Assembly (NCBI RefSeq): GCF_003026285.1
Contig: NZ_PYOD01000003.1
Coordinates: 186,001 to 250,000, forward strand
Length of the DNA stretch: 64,000 nt
Origin: Photobacterium profundum
GTDB taxonomy: Bacteria > Pseudomonadota > Gammaproteobacteria > Enterobacterales > Vibrionaceae
Reading direction: 5' to 3'
How positions within the stretch are numbered: the first letter of the stretch is position 1; the number at the start of each line of letters is the position of its first letter. Of this stretch, positions 35,813 to 45,859 are shown piece by piece. A program made the position numbers and the translations under genes. Below the pieces are notes generated by a model, which ran no database searches, was not told where the DNA came from, and saw nothing but the letters and a program-made list of their open reading frames with translations.

Positions 35813-36649
35813 ATGGATAAGCCTGTCACACCTTCGTTTGTCACCGAAGATTACCTTCGCCAGCATGTTGGGCTGCGTCAGGGAGGGGAGATCCATCTTC
35901 CTCTTGGTACCCGATTTACACCATCTGCACAGCAAATGCTGAGCGAAAAGCAGATCACAGTGCATTGGAGAGATGAAAAAGGTCAGGTATTTGTTGGTGA
36001 AGAAACAGAGCAGGGTCAGGTGCTGGAAAAGGTACACCCGCTCAAGACTAACAATGTACGCCCTGATAATGCCTGCATGCTATGTGGTTCAGATGTTGAA
36101 CAAAAACCTGCGTTGATGACGCATTTAAACGATCACATGCTGGTACCCAAAACGCATCCAAGAATTCAGCTGCGAGGCAAACTCGACAGTTGCATTAGCT
36201 ATTGTGTCTTAGTGCAATGTGCGATGGAACAACAGCCAGATATGCTTCAGGGTTTTATGGCGGACATTCGTTCTTATCTTGGTCAAACCATGCAATGTGA
36301 GGTTACGGAAAACCTGTTACCTGAGCCCACTATGGGTGAGTTTAATGCCGATGTAGTTCATCGCTGGTCGCATACTCCATTGCGTTATCTAGGCCATGAC
36401 CATTTGTTGCCAGATGTGAGTTACGGCGGATTAGTCGCTCAATTGAACTACTTACGTGCCTTAGTACGTGAGTTAGAGCTGATGGCTAGTCAAGTCTATA
36501 TGGATCACAGCATGCAACTGACTCGCAATGACATCGTTGCTGGCTTGAACCGATTATCCAGCGCGGTGTATGTGGTGATGATTTTGGTACTTCAATGCCA
36601 AAACGGTCAATCGTCGATATTAAGAGGTTTGTGCAATGAAATTACTTGA
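35813..36649 (+). CDS. eutT: EutT, ATP:cob(I)alamin adenosyltransferase
   Basis: 278 residues from the ATG at 35813, which aligns with enteric EutT; the GTG at 35801 overlaps eutQ. EutT makes adenosylcobalamin for ethanolamine ammonia-lyase. The metal-binding region reads His75-X11-Ala87-Cys88-X2-Cys91, whereas Salmonella EutT is described as HX11CCX2C; the first Cys of the pair is Ala here. The C-terminal adenosyltransferase part has '[20 protein letters not shown]' and '[16 protein letters not shown]'. The 3' end overlaps eutD by 14 nt. Confidence 0.9.
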   Translation: MDKPVTPSFVTEDYLRQHVGLRQGGEIHLPLGTRFTPSAQQMLSEKQITVHWRDEKGQVFVGEETEQGQVLEKVHPLKTNNVRPDNACMLCGSDVEQKPALMTHLNDHMLVPKTHPRIQLRGKLDSCISYCVLVQCAMEQQPDMLQGFMADIRSYLGQTMQCEVTENLLPEPTMGEFNADVVHRWSHTPLRYLGHDHLLPDVSYGGLVAQLNYLRALVRELELMASQVYMDHSMQLTRNDIVAGLNRLSSAVYVVMILVLQCQNGQSSILRGLCNEIT

Positions 36650-37613
36650 GCAATGCCGTGCTCAGTGTTTGAAGAGCCCAAAACGTATCGTATTTCCTGA
36701 TGCCAATGATGTTCGTTTACTGCACGCCGCCAATGACATGAAGCTTGCAGGATTAGCTGAGCCAATCTTGTTGGGTAGTCCGTTTCAGTTACGTGACCTT
36801 GCGCACCGTAGTGGTATTGCCGTGCCTTGTCTGACGTTGTTATCGCCAGAATCTGCGGGTTGCTTTGATGAGATGGTGAAGAGTTATATTGCCAAGCAAC
36901 GCAAGCCTATTACGGTCGAAGAGGCTACCGATCGTCTTAAAAAGCCCCTCGATTTTGCCATGATGATGGTGGATCAGGGTTACGCCGATATTTGTATCGG
37001 CGGCAATGTGTCAACAACGGGTGATGTTATTCGTGCTGCCATTCGCGGTACAGGCGTTGCGCCGGGTTCTAAAACAGTTTCTAGCTTCTTCTTGATGCTC
37101 TCGCCCGATGGTGAACAGGTTCATGCTTTTTCGGATGCGGGGGTCATTCCGTTGCCGACGGCTGAGCAGTTAGCCGATATTGCGATTGATACCGCACGTA
37201 ACTATCAACAGCTAACGGGCAATATTCCGCGTGTGGCGATGTTGTCGTTTTCAACCAAAGGCAGTGCGGATCATCCTGCAGTTAGTAAGGTGACGGAAGC
37301 GACGGAGATGGTTCGCCAGCGTCAACCTGATCTGATCATCGATGGTGAAGTACAGTTTGATGCTGCAATTGTTCCGGCCGTTGCTGCACAGAAAATGCCT
37401 GATAGCCCACTAGGCGGTCTGGCAAATGTGTTTATCTTTCCATCTTTGAATGCGGGCAATATTGCATACAAAGTTGCCCAACGTTTAGGTGGCTATATCG
37501 CACTGGGCCCGATGCTGCAAGGCTTGGCGTCACCGGTGCATGATTTATCTCGGGGCTGTAGTGCGAACGATATCGTTGATATATCGGTTTTGGCATCTAG
37601 CCTGTGTAAATAA
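36636..37613 (+). CDS. eutD: EutD, phosphate acetyltransferase of the ethanolamine metabolosome
   Basis: 325 residues, a single PTA catalytic domain. Conserved blocks: '[17 protein letters not shown]', '[15 protein letters not shown]', 'TVSSFFLML', '[16 protein letters not shown]', '[19 protein letters not shown]' and '[18 protein letters not shown]'. It converts acetyl-CoA made by EutE into acetyl phosphate and recycles CoA inside the compartment. The ATG lies inside the end of eutT, with GAGG upstream. It is paralogous to the taurine-pathway pta of this window, which runs the reaction in the opposite metabolic direction. Confidence 0.93.
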   Translation: MKLLEQCRAQCLKSPKRIVFPDANDVRLLHAANDMKLAGLAEPILLGSPFQLRDLAHRSGIAVPCLTLLSPESAGCFDEMVKSYIAKQRKPITVEEATDRLKKPLDFAMMMVDQGYADICIGGNVSTTGDVIRAAIRGTGVAPGSKTVSSFFLMLSPDGEQVHAFSDAGVIPLPTAEQLADIAIDTARNYQQLTGNIPRVAMLSFSTKGSADHPAVSKVTEATEMVRQRQPDLIIDGEVQFDAAIVPAVAAQKMPDSPLGGLANVFIFPSLNAGNIAYKVAQRLGGYIALGPMLQGLASPVHDLSRGCSANDIVDISVLASSLCK

Positions 37614-37650
37614 ACCTATTTAACCAGTAAAGAACTCTAAGGATTTAATA

Positions 37651-37974
37651 ATGGAAGCGCTAGGCATAATTGAAACCAAAGGTCTAACGGCACTGATCGA
37701 AGCATCTGATGCGATGGTCAAAGCAGCACGCGTACAGTTGGTCGGTTACAAGCAAATCGGTTCGGGCATCGTGTCTGCGATGGTTCGCGGCGACGTAGCT
37801 GCTTGCAAAGCGGCAACAGATGCAGGCGCGGCTGCTGCGCAACGTCTTGGCGAAGTGGTTGCGGTTCATGTTATCCCTCGTCCACATGGTGATTTGGAAG
37901 CAATCTTCCCAATTACTATTGAAGAAGAAGAAACAAAAACGGCTGCGGCCAAACCTCGTAATACAACCAAATAA
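37651..37974 (+). CDS. eutM: Shell protein EutM (BMC-H), copy 1
   Basis: 107 residues; a canonical hexameric BMC domain nearly identical to EutM over residues 1-91 ('[21 protein letters not shown]', '[19 protein letters not shown]', '[10 protein letters not shown]'). It carries a charged C-terminal tail ('[17 protein letters not shown]') that the second copy lacks. The pore loop is 'KQIGSGIV'. It is a major facet protein of the shell. It begins 37 nt after eutD with AAGGA upstream. Confidence 0.93.
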   Translation: MEALGIIETKGLTALIEASDAMVKAARVQLVGYKQIGSGIVSAMVRGDVAACKAATDAGAAAAQRLGEVVAVHVIPRPHGDLEAIFPITIEEEETKTAAAKPRNTTK

Positions 37975-37994
37975 ATCTGAGTGAGGACAAATAA

Positions 37995-38270
37995 ATGGAC
38001 GCTTTAGGAATTCTAGAAACAAAAGGGCTAACTGCACTGATTGAAGCATCTGATGCAATGGTGAAAGCCGCGCGTGTTGAGCTCGTTGGTTATCAGCAAA
38101 TTGGTTCTGGCTATGTAACAGCGTTAATCCGCGGTGATGTTGCTTCTTGTAAAGCGGCGACAGATGCGGGTTCTGTTGTTGCACAACGTTTGGGTGAACT
38201 TGTTGCTGTACACGTTATCCCTCGCCCTCATAGTGATTTGGAAAAAGTGTTTCCAATTAAAATTAAATAA
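37995..38270 (+). CDS. Shell protein EutM paralogue (BMC-H), copy 2
   Basis: 91 residues. Differs from the preceding gene at about 18 of the first 91 positions, so this is a tandem duplication. The pore loop is 'QQIGSGYV', with Tyr where copy 1 has Ile, and there is no C-terminal tail. It takes the place where some operons have one EutM only; it is not EutK, which carries an extra C-terminal nucleic-acid-binding-like domain. It could form mixed hexamers or facets with a different pore. GAGGA precedes the ATG. Confidence 0.92.
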   Translation: MDALGILETKGLTALIEASDAMVKAARVELVGYQQIGSGYVTALIRGDVASCKAATDAGSVVAQRLGELVAVHVIPRPHSDLEKVFPIKIK

Positions 38271-38322
38271 TTCGATTCCCCTTAGCGATAAATGAGGAGT
38301 ATTCGAAAAGGTAGGAGATCGT

Positions 38323-38622
38323 ATGCGAGTTGCACGCGTTATAGGCCATGTGATTGCTACGGTTCGAAGTCAGCACATGCGAATGGACAAGCTTTGTCTC
38401 GTTGAATTTGTTGATAAGAATGGTGGTACATCAGGGGATATTCATATCGCAATGGATCAGCTTGGTGCTGGTGAAGGTGAGTGGGTAATGGTTGTTTCCG
38501 GCAGTTCCGCTCGAGCCGCTTATGGCAGTGTGGAAAACGATTCTCCGGTTGACCTTTGTGTGGTCGGAATTATTGATGAAGTAACAGCAGCTAGCAAGCA
38601 ATTGTATAGTAAGCGCGGCTAG
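38323..38622 (+). CDS. eutN: Shell vertex protein EutN (BMC-P)
   Basis: 99 residues of the EutN/CcmL/PduN family, whose pentamers cap the vertices of microcompartments. Visible family features are the N-terminal 'RVARVIGHVIATVRSQHM', 'KLCLVEFVD', 'DQLGAGEGEWVMVVSGSSAR' and 'DLCVVGIIDEV'. It begins 53 nt after the second eutM, with AGGAG upstream, and is followed after 20 nt by eutE. Confidence 0.93.
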   Translation: MRVARVIGHVIATVRSQHMRMDKLCLVEFVDKNGGTSGDIHIAMDQLGAGEGEWVMVVSGSSARAAYGSVENDSPVDLCVVGIIDEVTAASKQLYSKRG

Positions 38623-38642
38623 CTGTTTGGAGAAGGTTCCTT

Positions 38643-40052
38643 ATGGATCAGCAGCAAATAGAAGAGATTGTTAGACGTGTCGTCCTGCAGCTTAATGGCA
38701 GCGCGGTAGGCACGCCTTCTGTGAATGAACAAGGGGATTACGGTATTTATCCGACATTGGATGGTGCCGTGGCAGCTGCGAAATCTGCCCAGCGTGAAAT
38801 TCGTACCCTTGCCCTGCGTGATGACATTATATTAGCTGTTCGCCGAACGGCGAAAAAACATGCCAAAGAGCTATCCGAGATGGCGGTGGCAGAAACCGGC
38901 TTTGGCCGTGTTGAAGACAAAGTAGCTAAGCATCTTTTGGTAGCACACCGTACTCCTGGTACGGAAATTCTTGTTCCGCAGGCGGTATCGGGTGATGCCG
39001 GTATGAGCCTGATGGAAAATGCCCCGTGGGGGGTGATTGCGTCAGTAACACCAAGCACTAACCCATCATGCACTGTTATTAATAATGCAATTAGTATGAT
39101 TGCTGCTGGTAATGCCGTGGTATTTGCCCCGCACCCAGCGGCGAAAAAAGTGTCTCAGTACGCGATTCAGTTGGTTAACAAAGCGTCTGAAAGTGTTGGT
39201 GGACCAGCCAATATCTGTACATCTGTGGCGACGCCTTCGCTAGAAAATGCGCAGGCTCTATTTACTTATCCAGGTATTGGTTTGTTGGTTGTTACCGGTG
39301 GTGATGCTGTTGTTGATGCTGCCCGTAAAGTGACAGACAAACGTTTGATTGCAGCAGGACCAGGTAACCCACCGGTTGTGGTTGATGAAACTGCTGACTT
39401 AGAGCGTGCTGCAATCTCTATCGTTCAAGGGGCATCATTCGATAACAATATTGTCTGCGCTACTGAAAAAGAGATCATCGCTGTTGCTTCTATTGCTGAT
39501 GAGCTTAAAGCACAGATGTGTCGTCATGGGGCTTATGAGGTAACACCAGAGCAAGCAGAAGCGATTGCTCGTGTGGTACTGAAATGTTATCCGGGTGATA
39601 AGCCTACGGCTAATCCCAAATGGGTTGGGCGTGATGCAGCCAAACTAGCGGAAGCAGCAGGAATTGATGTACCTGCTGATACCCGCTTGTTGATCTTTGA
39701 TGCCGATAAATCGCATGTATTTGCGGTAATTGAACAGATGATGCCGATTCTTCCGTTAATTCGTGCTGCCAATGCTGATCAGGCCATAGATTGGGCAGTA
39801 GAGTTGGAATCAGGCAATCGCCACACTGCAGCAATTCACTCCAAGAATATTGATGTGTTGACTCGTATGGCTTACGAGATGGACTGTAGCCTGTTGGCTA
39901 AAAATGGTCCGGCTATTGCGGCGATTGGTGCGGGTGGCGAAGGCTGGACAACGATGACAATCTCGACGCCAACAGGGGAAGGGGTTACGAACGCGTTGAC
40001 CTTTACTCGTAAGCGTCGTTGTACTGCTGTTGATGCATTCAGGATTGTATAA
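38643..40052 (+). CDS. eutE: EutE, CoA-acylating acetaldehyde dehydrogenase
   Basis: 469 residues. It oxidises acetaldehyde to acetyl-CoA with NAD+ inside the compartment. The catalytic cysteine is Cys272 in 'NNIVCATEKE'. The N-terminus 'MDQQQIEEIVRRVVLQLN' is an amphipathic helix separated from the catalytic domain by a linker, the form of a microcompartment-targeting peptide; similar helices open EutC and EutG here. Other blocks: 'GVIASVTPSTNPS', 'GPGNPPVVVDETAD', 'AIGAGGEGWTTMTI'. The stop is 3 nt before eutJ. Confidence 0.94.
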   Translation: MDQQQIEEIVRRVVLQLNGSAVGTPSVNEQGDYGIYPTLDGAVAAAKSAQREIRTLALRDDIILAVRRTAKKHAKELSEMAVAETGFGRVEDKVAKHLLVAHRTPGTEILVPQAVSGDAGMSLMENAPWGVIASVTPSTNPSCTVINNAISMIAAGNAVVFAPHPAAKKVSQYAIQLVNKASESVGGPANICTSVATPSLENAQALFTYPGIGLLVVTGGDAVVDAARKVTDKRLIAAGPGNPPVVVDETADLERAAISIVQGASFDNNIVCATEKEIIAVASIADELKAQMCRHGAYEVTPEQAEAIARVVLKCYPGDKPTANPKWVGRDAAKLAEAAGIDVPADTRLLIFDADKSHVFAVIEQMMPILPLIRAANADQAIDWAVELESGNRHTAAIHSKNIDVLTRMAYEMDCSLLAKNGPAIAAIGAGGEGWTTMTISTPTGEGVTNALTFTRKRRCTAVDAFRIV

Positions 40053-40055
40053 GTC

Positions 40056-40892
40056 ATGACGACATACCTCGAACAAGCTAACCAAAATTTGTTGATTATC
40101 GATGAGATAGTCAATGACGAGACAGCGAGTACAGCACCTGATACTTGGTTTATCGGTATTGATTTGGGTACTGCTGATATTCAGACCGTGGTCATTGATG
40201 GAGAAGGAACGCCTGTTGCGGCGTTCCTTGACTGGGCCGATGTCGTTCGCGATGGGGTTGTTGTTGATTACGTGGGTGCTTGTCGCATTGTTCGTGCTCA
40301 ACTGGCAAAAGTTCAGCAGAAATTCGGCATTTTAGTGGAAGAAGCGATTACCTCTTACCCTCCTGGTACCGATCCCCGTATTTCAATCAATGTTGTTGAA
40401 TCTGCAGGTATTATTGTAAGTCATGTTATTGATGAACCATGCAGTGTGGCGGGATTACTGCATATTGAGAACGGTGCGGTTGTAGATGTTGGTGGCGGTA
40501 CGACAGGTACGGCAATCATTGAGAATGGGCAATTGGTCAGTTCTCTGGATGAGCCATCTGGTGGGCGTCATGTCAGCTTGGCTATCGCGGGTGGTTTGGG
40601 TATTGATATGGAAGAAGCGGAGCAACAAAAACGCCGAAGCCATGAAGACCCATTGATTGCGGCGATGGCGAAGCCAGTCATTGAAAAAATGTCAGATATT
40701 GTCGAAGGCCATATTGCAGAACACCAGCCGGGCATCATTTATCTGACTGGTGGTGGCACCTTGATTGCTGGTTTTGCCCAGATCTTCCGTAAAACGTTCC
40801 CTGCTCTGGAAGTGGTTGAGCTGACGCGCGCGCTGTACCTGACACCGCTTGCGATTGCTAGTTATGGCCTCACGCTGAAGGGGAAGGAGTAA
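40056..40892 (+). CDS. eutJ: EutJ, Hsp70/actin-fold chaperone-like protein
   Basis: 278 residues with the actin-like ATPase fold: phosphate 1 motif 'FIGIDLGTADIQTVVID' (about 32-48), phosphate 2 'VVDVGGGTTGTAII', and the adenosine motif 'IIYLTGGGTLIAGF'. EutJ is a predicted chaperone for ethanolamine enzymes; its exact role is not established. The N-terminus is about 25 residues longer than the fold requires. The gene overlaps neither neighbour but is spaced by only 3 nt from eutE and eutG, indicating tight co-translation. Confidence 0.9.
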   Translation: MTTYLEQANQNLLIIDEIVNDETASTAPDTWFIGIDLGTADIQTVVIDGEGTPVAAFLDWADVVRDGVVVDYVGACRIVRAQLAKVQQKFGILVEEAITSYPPGTDPRISINVVESAGIIVSHVIDEPCSVAGLLHIENGAVVDVGGGTTGTAIIENGQLVSSLDEPSGGRHVSLAIAGGLGIDMEEAEQQKRRSHEDPLIAAMAKPVIEKMSDIVEGHIAEHQPGIIYLTGGGTLIAGFAQIFRKTFPALEVVELTRALYLTPLAIASYGLTLKGKE

Positions 40893-40895
40893 GTC

Positions 40896-42134
40896 ATGTC
40901 GGTATCCAGTAACGAAATAGCCTCTATTGTGCAGCAGACATTGCAGCAATATCGACCTTATCGCGGTTTTACGTTTCGTTCGCCTGCCATTACGGTGACG
41001 GGGGGGCATTGTGTAAATCAACTGGGTGACATTTTGCTTGAGCTCGGTGCGACTCATGTTTTACTCGTCGCCGATAAGATGGTTTATCAATTGGGGCTTA
41101 CAACGGGCAGTGAAAATGCCATTCGTTTGGCTGGTTTGAAACTGACGCTGTTCACCGACGTCGAAGGGGAGCCTGATAGCCGCCTAATTGCTCGCGGCCA
41201 GGCTGTTCTATCGACAAGCAAGGCTGATTTTGTGCTTGGTATTGGTGGCGGTTCTGCTCTGGATGCAGCCAAGGCAATTGCAGTTATTGGTGATTATCAA
41301 GGTCCATTGACTGCATTTAAAGTCGGTGGTATTGCCTCTCGTCAAGTCGGGCTTGGAGCTATTCCAACAACAGCAGGCACGGGATCGGAAGTGACCGATA
41401 TCACGGTAATTAAAGACGTCGAATTAGATATCAAGGTGCCAGTGAAAGGGCCTGCTTTGGTGCCTGATCTGGCGTTACTGGATCCCGCCTTGATGCTGGG
41501 TGTTCCGGCTAGTATTACGGCAGCAACAGGGGTTGATACCTTAACTCATGCAGTTGAAGCCTACGTGTCTCGCCAGACAAACCCATTATCAAAAGCCTAT
41601 GCCTATCATGCGATTGAAGCGTTGATTAAAGCGCTGCCGGTTGCTGTGGGGTATGGTCAAGATATGGATAAACGTTACGACATGGCAGTGGCGGCTTATA
41701 AAGCCGGGCTGGCATTTAGCAATGCTGGTTTGGGATTAACACATGCTATCGCACACCAAATCGGTGCTCGATACCACCTACCACACGGTGTGGCTAACGC
41801 CATATTATTGCCTTATGTAATGGCCTTCAATGCATTGAGCTGTGAAGCCGATTATGCCGAAATTGCCAATGCACTAGGAGTGAGCCGCGAAGCGATGACC
41901 CAACGTGATCGTTGCCGTGCCGCTATTTTAACGGTGCGTCAGCTAGTCGTGGATTTAGGATTACCGACATCACTGGCCGATGTTGGTATTACCGAACAGG
42001 ATTTGGCTTTGTTGGCAGAACAAGCTATGCAAGATATTTGCTTGCAGGGCAACCCTCGTCAGGTAACGCCAGTTCAGATCGTTGAGTTGTTGAAGCAAGT
42101 TATTGCAGGGCAACTACCAGAGGGATATTGCTGA
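40896..42134 (+). CDS. eutG: EutG, iron-dependent alcohol dehydrogenase
   Basis: 412 residues of the group III iron-ADH family. It reduces acetaldehyde to ethanol and regenerates NAD+ for EutE. The family signatures are 'GGGSALDAAKAI', 'TTAGTGSEVTDI', 'DTLTHAVEAYVS' and 'GLTHAIAHQIGARYHLPHGVANA', which contains iron-ligand His residues. The N-terminal 'NEIASIVQQTLQQYRP' resembles the targeting helices of EutE and EutC. The TGA stop overlaps the ATG of eutA (TGATG). Confidence 0.92.
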   Translation: MSVSSNEIASIVQQTLQQYRPYRGFTFRSPAITVTGGHCVNQLGDILLELGATHVLLVADKMVYQLGLTTGSENAIRLAGLKLTLFTDVEGEPDSRLIARGQAVLSTSKADFVLGIGGGSALDAAKAIAVIGDYQGPLTAFKVGGIASRQVGLGAIPTTAGTGSEVTDITVIKDVELDIKVPVKGPALVPDLALLDPALMLGVPASITAATGVDTLTHAVEAYVSRQTNPLSKAYAYHAIEALIKALPVAVGYGQDMDKRYDMAVAAYKAGLAFSNAGLGLTHAIAHQIGARYHLPHGVANAILLPYVMAFNALSCEADYAEIANALGVSREAMTQRDRCRAAILTVRQLVVDLGLPTSLADVGITEQDLALLAEQAMQDICLQGNPRQVTPVQIVELLKQVIAGQLPEGYC

Positions 42135-43555
42135 TGGATAGGAAAATTGTCCACAGTGTCGGCATTGATATCGGTACTACGACAACCCAAGTGATTTTTT
42201 CGAATTTGACCGTAGTCAACCGTGCTCCTGCATCGCAAGTACCAGTTTATGAGTTTGTTGATCGCGAAATATCGTATGAAAGTCCGGTGTCTTTCACCCC
42301 GATTAACCATCAGGGCACGATTGATGCGAATCGTCTACGTCAGTTTATTGAGCAGCAGATTGAATTGGCTGGCTTTGCCGCAGAAGGCGTTGAGACTGGT
42401 GCCATTATAATCACGGGTGAAACTGCGAAAGCACACAACGCGCGTGATGCCATTATGGATTTGTCGCAGCAGCTGGGTGATTTCGTAGTGGCAACAGCAG
42501 GACCGAACTTGGAGTCGGTGATTGCTGGTCGCGGAAGTGGTGCTCAGGAGTTATCACAACATAATCATCTTAAGGTAATGAATATCGATATCGGCGGGGG
42601 TACCTCGAATTATGTGGTATTTGACTGCGGTCGTGTTGTGTCGACAGCTTGCCTGAATATTGGTGGGCGCTTGGTTGAGTTGAATGAACAGGGAGATATC
42701 ACTTTTGTACACAAGCCCGCTATTGCTGTGATGCAAGATCTATTTGGTGAAGCATTAAACCCACGGCAAATTACCGTTGATCACTTGAATAGAATTGTCT
42801 CACGTATGGCTGATTTGATTGTCGAGGTGATGACGGGGCAACTATCCCCCCTCGCGGTACAGCTTCTACAAACTCCAGCGTTAGATTCTCTGGCAGACAT
42901 TGATGCTGTCTTTTTGAGCGGTGGTGTTGGTGAGTGTTATTACCAGCGAAATAGCGAAGAAAAACAGTTTGGTGATATTGGTCCGCGTTTGGCTAATGCC
43001 TTACTAAGCCATCATGATCTCGCTGATCGACCAGTAAGAAAACCCAACCAGACTGTGCGCGCCACTGTTATCGGTGCTGGTGCGTATTCGCTTTCGCTAT
43101 CAGGATCTACGATTTGGTTGAATTCTGATGAGCTACCACTGAAAAACATTCCGGTGGTGCATCCGGCGGTTGATTGGGAAAGTGAAAGCCCTTCGATTTG
43201 CGCTGAAATTGTGATTGCTGCAGAGCGAATGGATTTAGCGTTGGGCTGTGATCGCTATGCAATTGCAATCGATAGTGGCATGCCCGTGCGTTATTACGCT
43301 GTTCAGCATGTGGCTTGCGAGCTAGCTCGTTTTTATCGTGAGCATGGTAATCACCAGTCACCAGCATTTATCGTCGTGCACAACGATATTGGAAAAGCGC
43401 TCGGCATGGAGTTACAGCCATTACTCCATCCACAACCTGTGAGCGTAATAGATGAAGTGATCACCCATGAAGGTGACTACATCGATATTGGCAACAGTTA
43501 CTTCGGCGGGGAGATCGTTCCTTTGACAGTTAAATCACTCGCCTTCCCGTCTTAA
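42134..43555 (+). CDS. eutA: EutA, reactivating factor for ethanolamine ammonia-lyase
   Basis: 473 residues from the ATG at 42134, which overlaps the eutG stop; the TTG at 42128 is rejected. An actin/Hsp70-like ATPase: 'HSVGIDIGTTTTQVIFS' (about 6-22), 'GETAKAHNARDAI', 'NIDIGGGTSNYVVF', 'VFLSGGVGECYY'. EutA removes damaged or inactive cobalamin from EutBC and so keeps the enzyme active, using ATP. It immediately precedes eutBC, as in enteric operons. Confidence 0.93.
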   Translation: MDRKIVHSVGIDIGTTTTQVIFSNLTVVNRAPASQVPVYEFVDREISYESPVSFTPINHQGTIDANRLRQFIEQQIELAGFAAEGVETGAIIITGETAKAHNARDAIMDLSQQLGDFVVATAGPNLESVIAGRGSGAQELSQHNHLKVMNIDIGGGTSNYVVFDCGRVVSTACLNIGGRLVELNEQGDITFVHKPAIAVMQDLFGEALNPRQITVDHLNRIVSRMADLIVEVMTGQLSPLAVQLLQTPALDSLADIDAVFLSGGVGECYYQRNSEEKQFGDIGPRLANALLSHHDLADRPVRKPNQTVRATVIGAGAYSLSLSGSTIWLNSDELPLKNIPVVHPAVDWESESPSICAEIVIAAERMDLALGCDRYAIAIDSGMPVRYYAVQHVACELARFYREHGNHQSPAFIVVHNDIGKALGMELQPLLHPQPVSVIDEVITHEGDYIDIGNSYFGGEIVPLTVKSLAFPS

Positions 43556-43567
43556 TAGGAGTTATGC

Positions 43568-44932
43568 ATGAAGTTGAAAACCCACCTGTTTGGTCAAACT
43601 TACCAATTCAGGGATGTAAAAGAAGTATTGGCGAAAGCCTCTGACCTACGTTCGGGCGACATCTTAGCGGGTGTTGCTGCTGAAACCGCTCAGGAGCGTG
43701 TTGCTGCTAAGCATGTGCTTTCTGAATTGACCTTGAAAGATTTGCGTGAAAACCCAGTAGTTAGCTACGAAAGCGACATCATTACTCGGATTAATCAAGA
43801 TAGTCTAAACCGTTCGATGTTTGAGAAGATCCAGAATTGGTCTGTGAGTGAGTTGCGTGAGTATTTATTGTCAGACGACATGACGCACGAAGACATGCAG
43901 CGCGTACGCAAGGGTTTAACGGCTGAGATCGTTTCGGCGGTTGGTAAGGTTTGCTCGAACGGCGACTTGATGTATGGCGCAAAAAAAATGCCGGTGGTGA
44001 CTAAGGCCAATGCAACGGTCGGTTTACCTGGCCACTTTAGCTGTCGCTTACAGCCAAACGATACCCGCGACAATGTTAGCTCAATTTTGGCTCAGACTTT
44101 TGAAGGCTTGACCTACGGCTGTGGCGATGCCGTGATTGGCATCAACCCGGTGACAGACAGCGTTGAAAATACGACTCAGATGCTGAATGCGATTCAGGAT
44201 GTGATCAATAAGTGGGATATTCCAACTCAACCTTGTGTGTTGTCACACATTACGACCCAAATGGAAGCGGTTCGCCGCGGCGCACCTGGCGGTCTCTTAT
44301 TTCAAAGTATTGCGGGTTCTGAAAAAGGCCTTACTGAGTTTGGTGTCAGTGTCGAGATGCTGGATGAAGCCTACGAAATCGGTAAGCAGTACTGCAATCT
44401 GGCCGGCGAAAACATGATGTATTTCGAGACTGGACAGGGCTCAGAATTATCAGCAGATGCGCACCATGGTGCTGATCAGATGACGATGGAAGCTCGTTGT
44501 TACGCGCTTGCACAGCGTTATAACCCGCACTTGGTGAATACCGTTGTTGGTTTTATTGGTCCTGAGTACCTTTATAACCATCAACAGATCATCCGTGCAG
44601 GCCTTGAAGATCACTTCATGGGTAAGCTATCTGGTATGCCGATGGGGTGCGATGCTTGCTATACCAACCATGCAGATACAGACCAAAATTCGAATGAAAA
44701 CTTGGTGACATTGTTGGCGGCTGCGGGGGTTAACTTTGTTATCGGGATGCCAATGGGTGACGATATCATGTTGAATTACCAAACCACTTCTTTCCATGAT
44801 ACGGCCTCGGTTCGTCAGTTACTGAATCTTCGTCCTGCGCCGGAGTTTGAAGCTTGGATGGAAACTATGGGTCTGATGGAAAATGGACGTCTAACGCGTA
44901 AAGCAGGCGACCCATCAATCTTCTTCAAGTAA
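43568..44932 (+). CDS. eutB: EutB, ethanolamine ammonia-lyase large subunit
   Basis: 454 residues, the standard length. It forms the active site of the AdoCbl-dependent lyase that splits ethanolamine into acetaldehyde and ammonia. Highly conserved blocks: '[22 protein letters not shown]', '[21 protein letters not shown]', '[21 protein letters not shown]', '[21 protein letters not shown]', '[16 protein letters not shown]' and '[20 protein letters not shown]'. AGGAG lies upstream of the ATG. It is followed by eutC after 10 nt. Confidence 0.96.
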   Translation: MKLKTHLFGQTYQFRDVKEVLAKASDLRSGDILAGVAAETAQERVAAKHVLSELTLKDLRENPVVSYESDIITRINQDSLNRSMFEKIQNWSVSELREYLLSDDMTHEDMQRVRKGLTAEIVSAVGKVCSNGDLMYGAKKMPVVTKANATVGLPGHFSCRLQPNDTRDNVSSILAQTFEGLTYGCGDAVIGINPVTDSVENTTQMLNAIQDVINKWDIPTQPCVLSHITTQMEAVRRGAPGGLLFQSIAGSEKGLTEFGVSVEMLDEAYEIGKQYCNLAGENMMYFETGQGSELSADAHHGADQMTMEARCYALAQRYNPHLVNTVVGFIGPEYLYNHQQIIRAGLEDHFMGKLSGMPMGCDACYTNHADTDQNSNENLVTLLAAAGVNFVIGMPMGDDIMLNYQTTSFHDTASVRQLLNLRPAPEFEAWMETMGLMENGRLTRKAGDPSIFFK

Positions 44933-44942
44933 GGGTGTGGCA

Positions 44943-45845
44943 ATGAACGAACAAAAAATTCAAGACATCGTAGCAACAGTGCTCGCCCAACTTGGCGAAA
45001 CAAACGTAGCTGCTTCAGATATAACTAAGGTTGTGAATGCAGTAACGCCAGCTGCGGGGGGATATGTACCACAGGTAAGTGCTGAGTCACTGCCTGACTT
45101 GGGGGATATTCAGTTTAAGAAGTGGAACGGTATTCAGAATGCGGTCGACAAAAAAGTGGTTGAAGACCTGATGTCGCAAACTGATGCCCGCGTAGGAACA
45201 GGAAGAACTGGACCACGCCCACGTACTACAGCGTTGCTACGTTTCCTTGCAGATCACTCTCGATCAAAAGATACCGTGATCAAAAACGTTGAATCTTCAT
45301 GGTTGCAGGAACGCAACTTGATGGAAGTTCAATCGTGCGCATCAGATAAAGATGAATACCTAACTCGTCCTGATTTGGGCCGAAAGCTGAATGATGCAGG
45401 AAAAGCATTGATTCAAAGTAACTGTAAGAAAGCACCGCAGGTGCAGGTTGTTTTGTCTGATGGTCTGAGTCTTGATGCGGTAACCGTGAACCACGATGAA
45501 ATCTTACCACCATTACTAAATGGATTGAAAAATGCCGGCTTAGATGTGGGTACACCTTTCTTCCTTCGTTATGGCCGTGTAAAGGCACAAGATGAAATCG
45601 GCATGCTGTTGAACGCTGAAGTTAACTTGTTACTGATCGGTGAGCGCCCTGGGTTAGGGCAGTCTGAGTCATTAAGTTGTTACGCTATCTACAAGCCAAC
45701 AAGCGAGACAGTAGAATCTGACCGTACCGTGATTTCCAATATTCACGCAGGCGGGACGCCACCAGTTGAAGCGGCTGCTGTGATTGTCGATTTAGTGAAG
45801 AATATGCTTGAAAAGAAAGCCAGTGGCATCAAATTAAAGCGCTGA
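44943..45845 (+). CDS. eutC: EutC, ethanolamine ammonia-lyase small subunit
   Basis: 300 residues from the ATG at 44943 (AAGGG 7 nt upstream; a GTG at 44937 is less likely). The N-terminal amphipathic helix '[18 protein letters not shown]' followed by a flexible region (to about residue 50) has the form of a microcompartment-targeting peptide. The rest is the cobalamin-binding EutC domain: '[21 protein letters not shown]', '[13 protein letters not shown]', '[19 protein letters not shown]' and '[16 protein letters not shown]'. Confidence 0.95.
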   Translation: MNEQKIQDIVATVLAQLGETNVAASDITKVVNAVTPAAGGYVPQVSAESLPDLGDIQFKKWNGIQNAVDKKVVEDLMSQTDARVGTGRTGPRPRTTALLRFLADHSRSKDTVIKNVESSWLQERNLMEVQSCASDKDEYLTRPDLGRKLNDAGKALIQSNCKKAPQVQVVLSDGLSLDAVTVNHDEILPPLLNGLKNAGLDVGTPFFLRYGRVKAQDEIGMLLNAEVNLLLIGERPGLGQSESLSCYAIYKPTSETVESDRTVISNIHAGGTPPVEAAAVIVDLVKNMLEKKASGIKLKR

Positions 45846-45859
45846 TATAGGGAATAATC

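Noticed and set aside
39810..40301. 163-codon minus-strand frame across the eutE/eutJ junction
   Set aside because: Overlaps two well-supported genes and has no family features.
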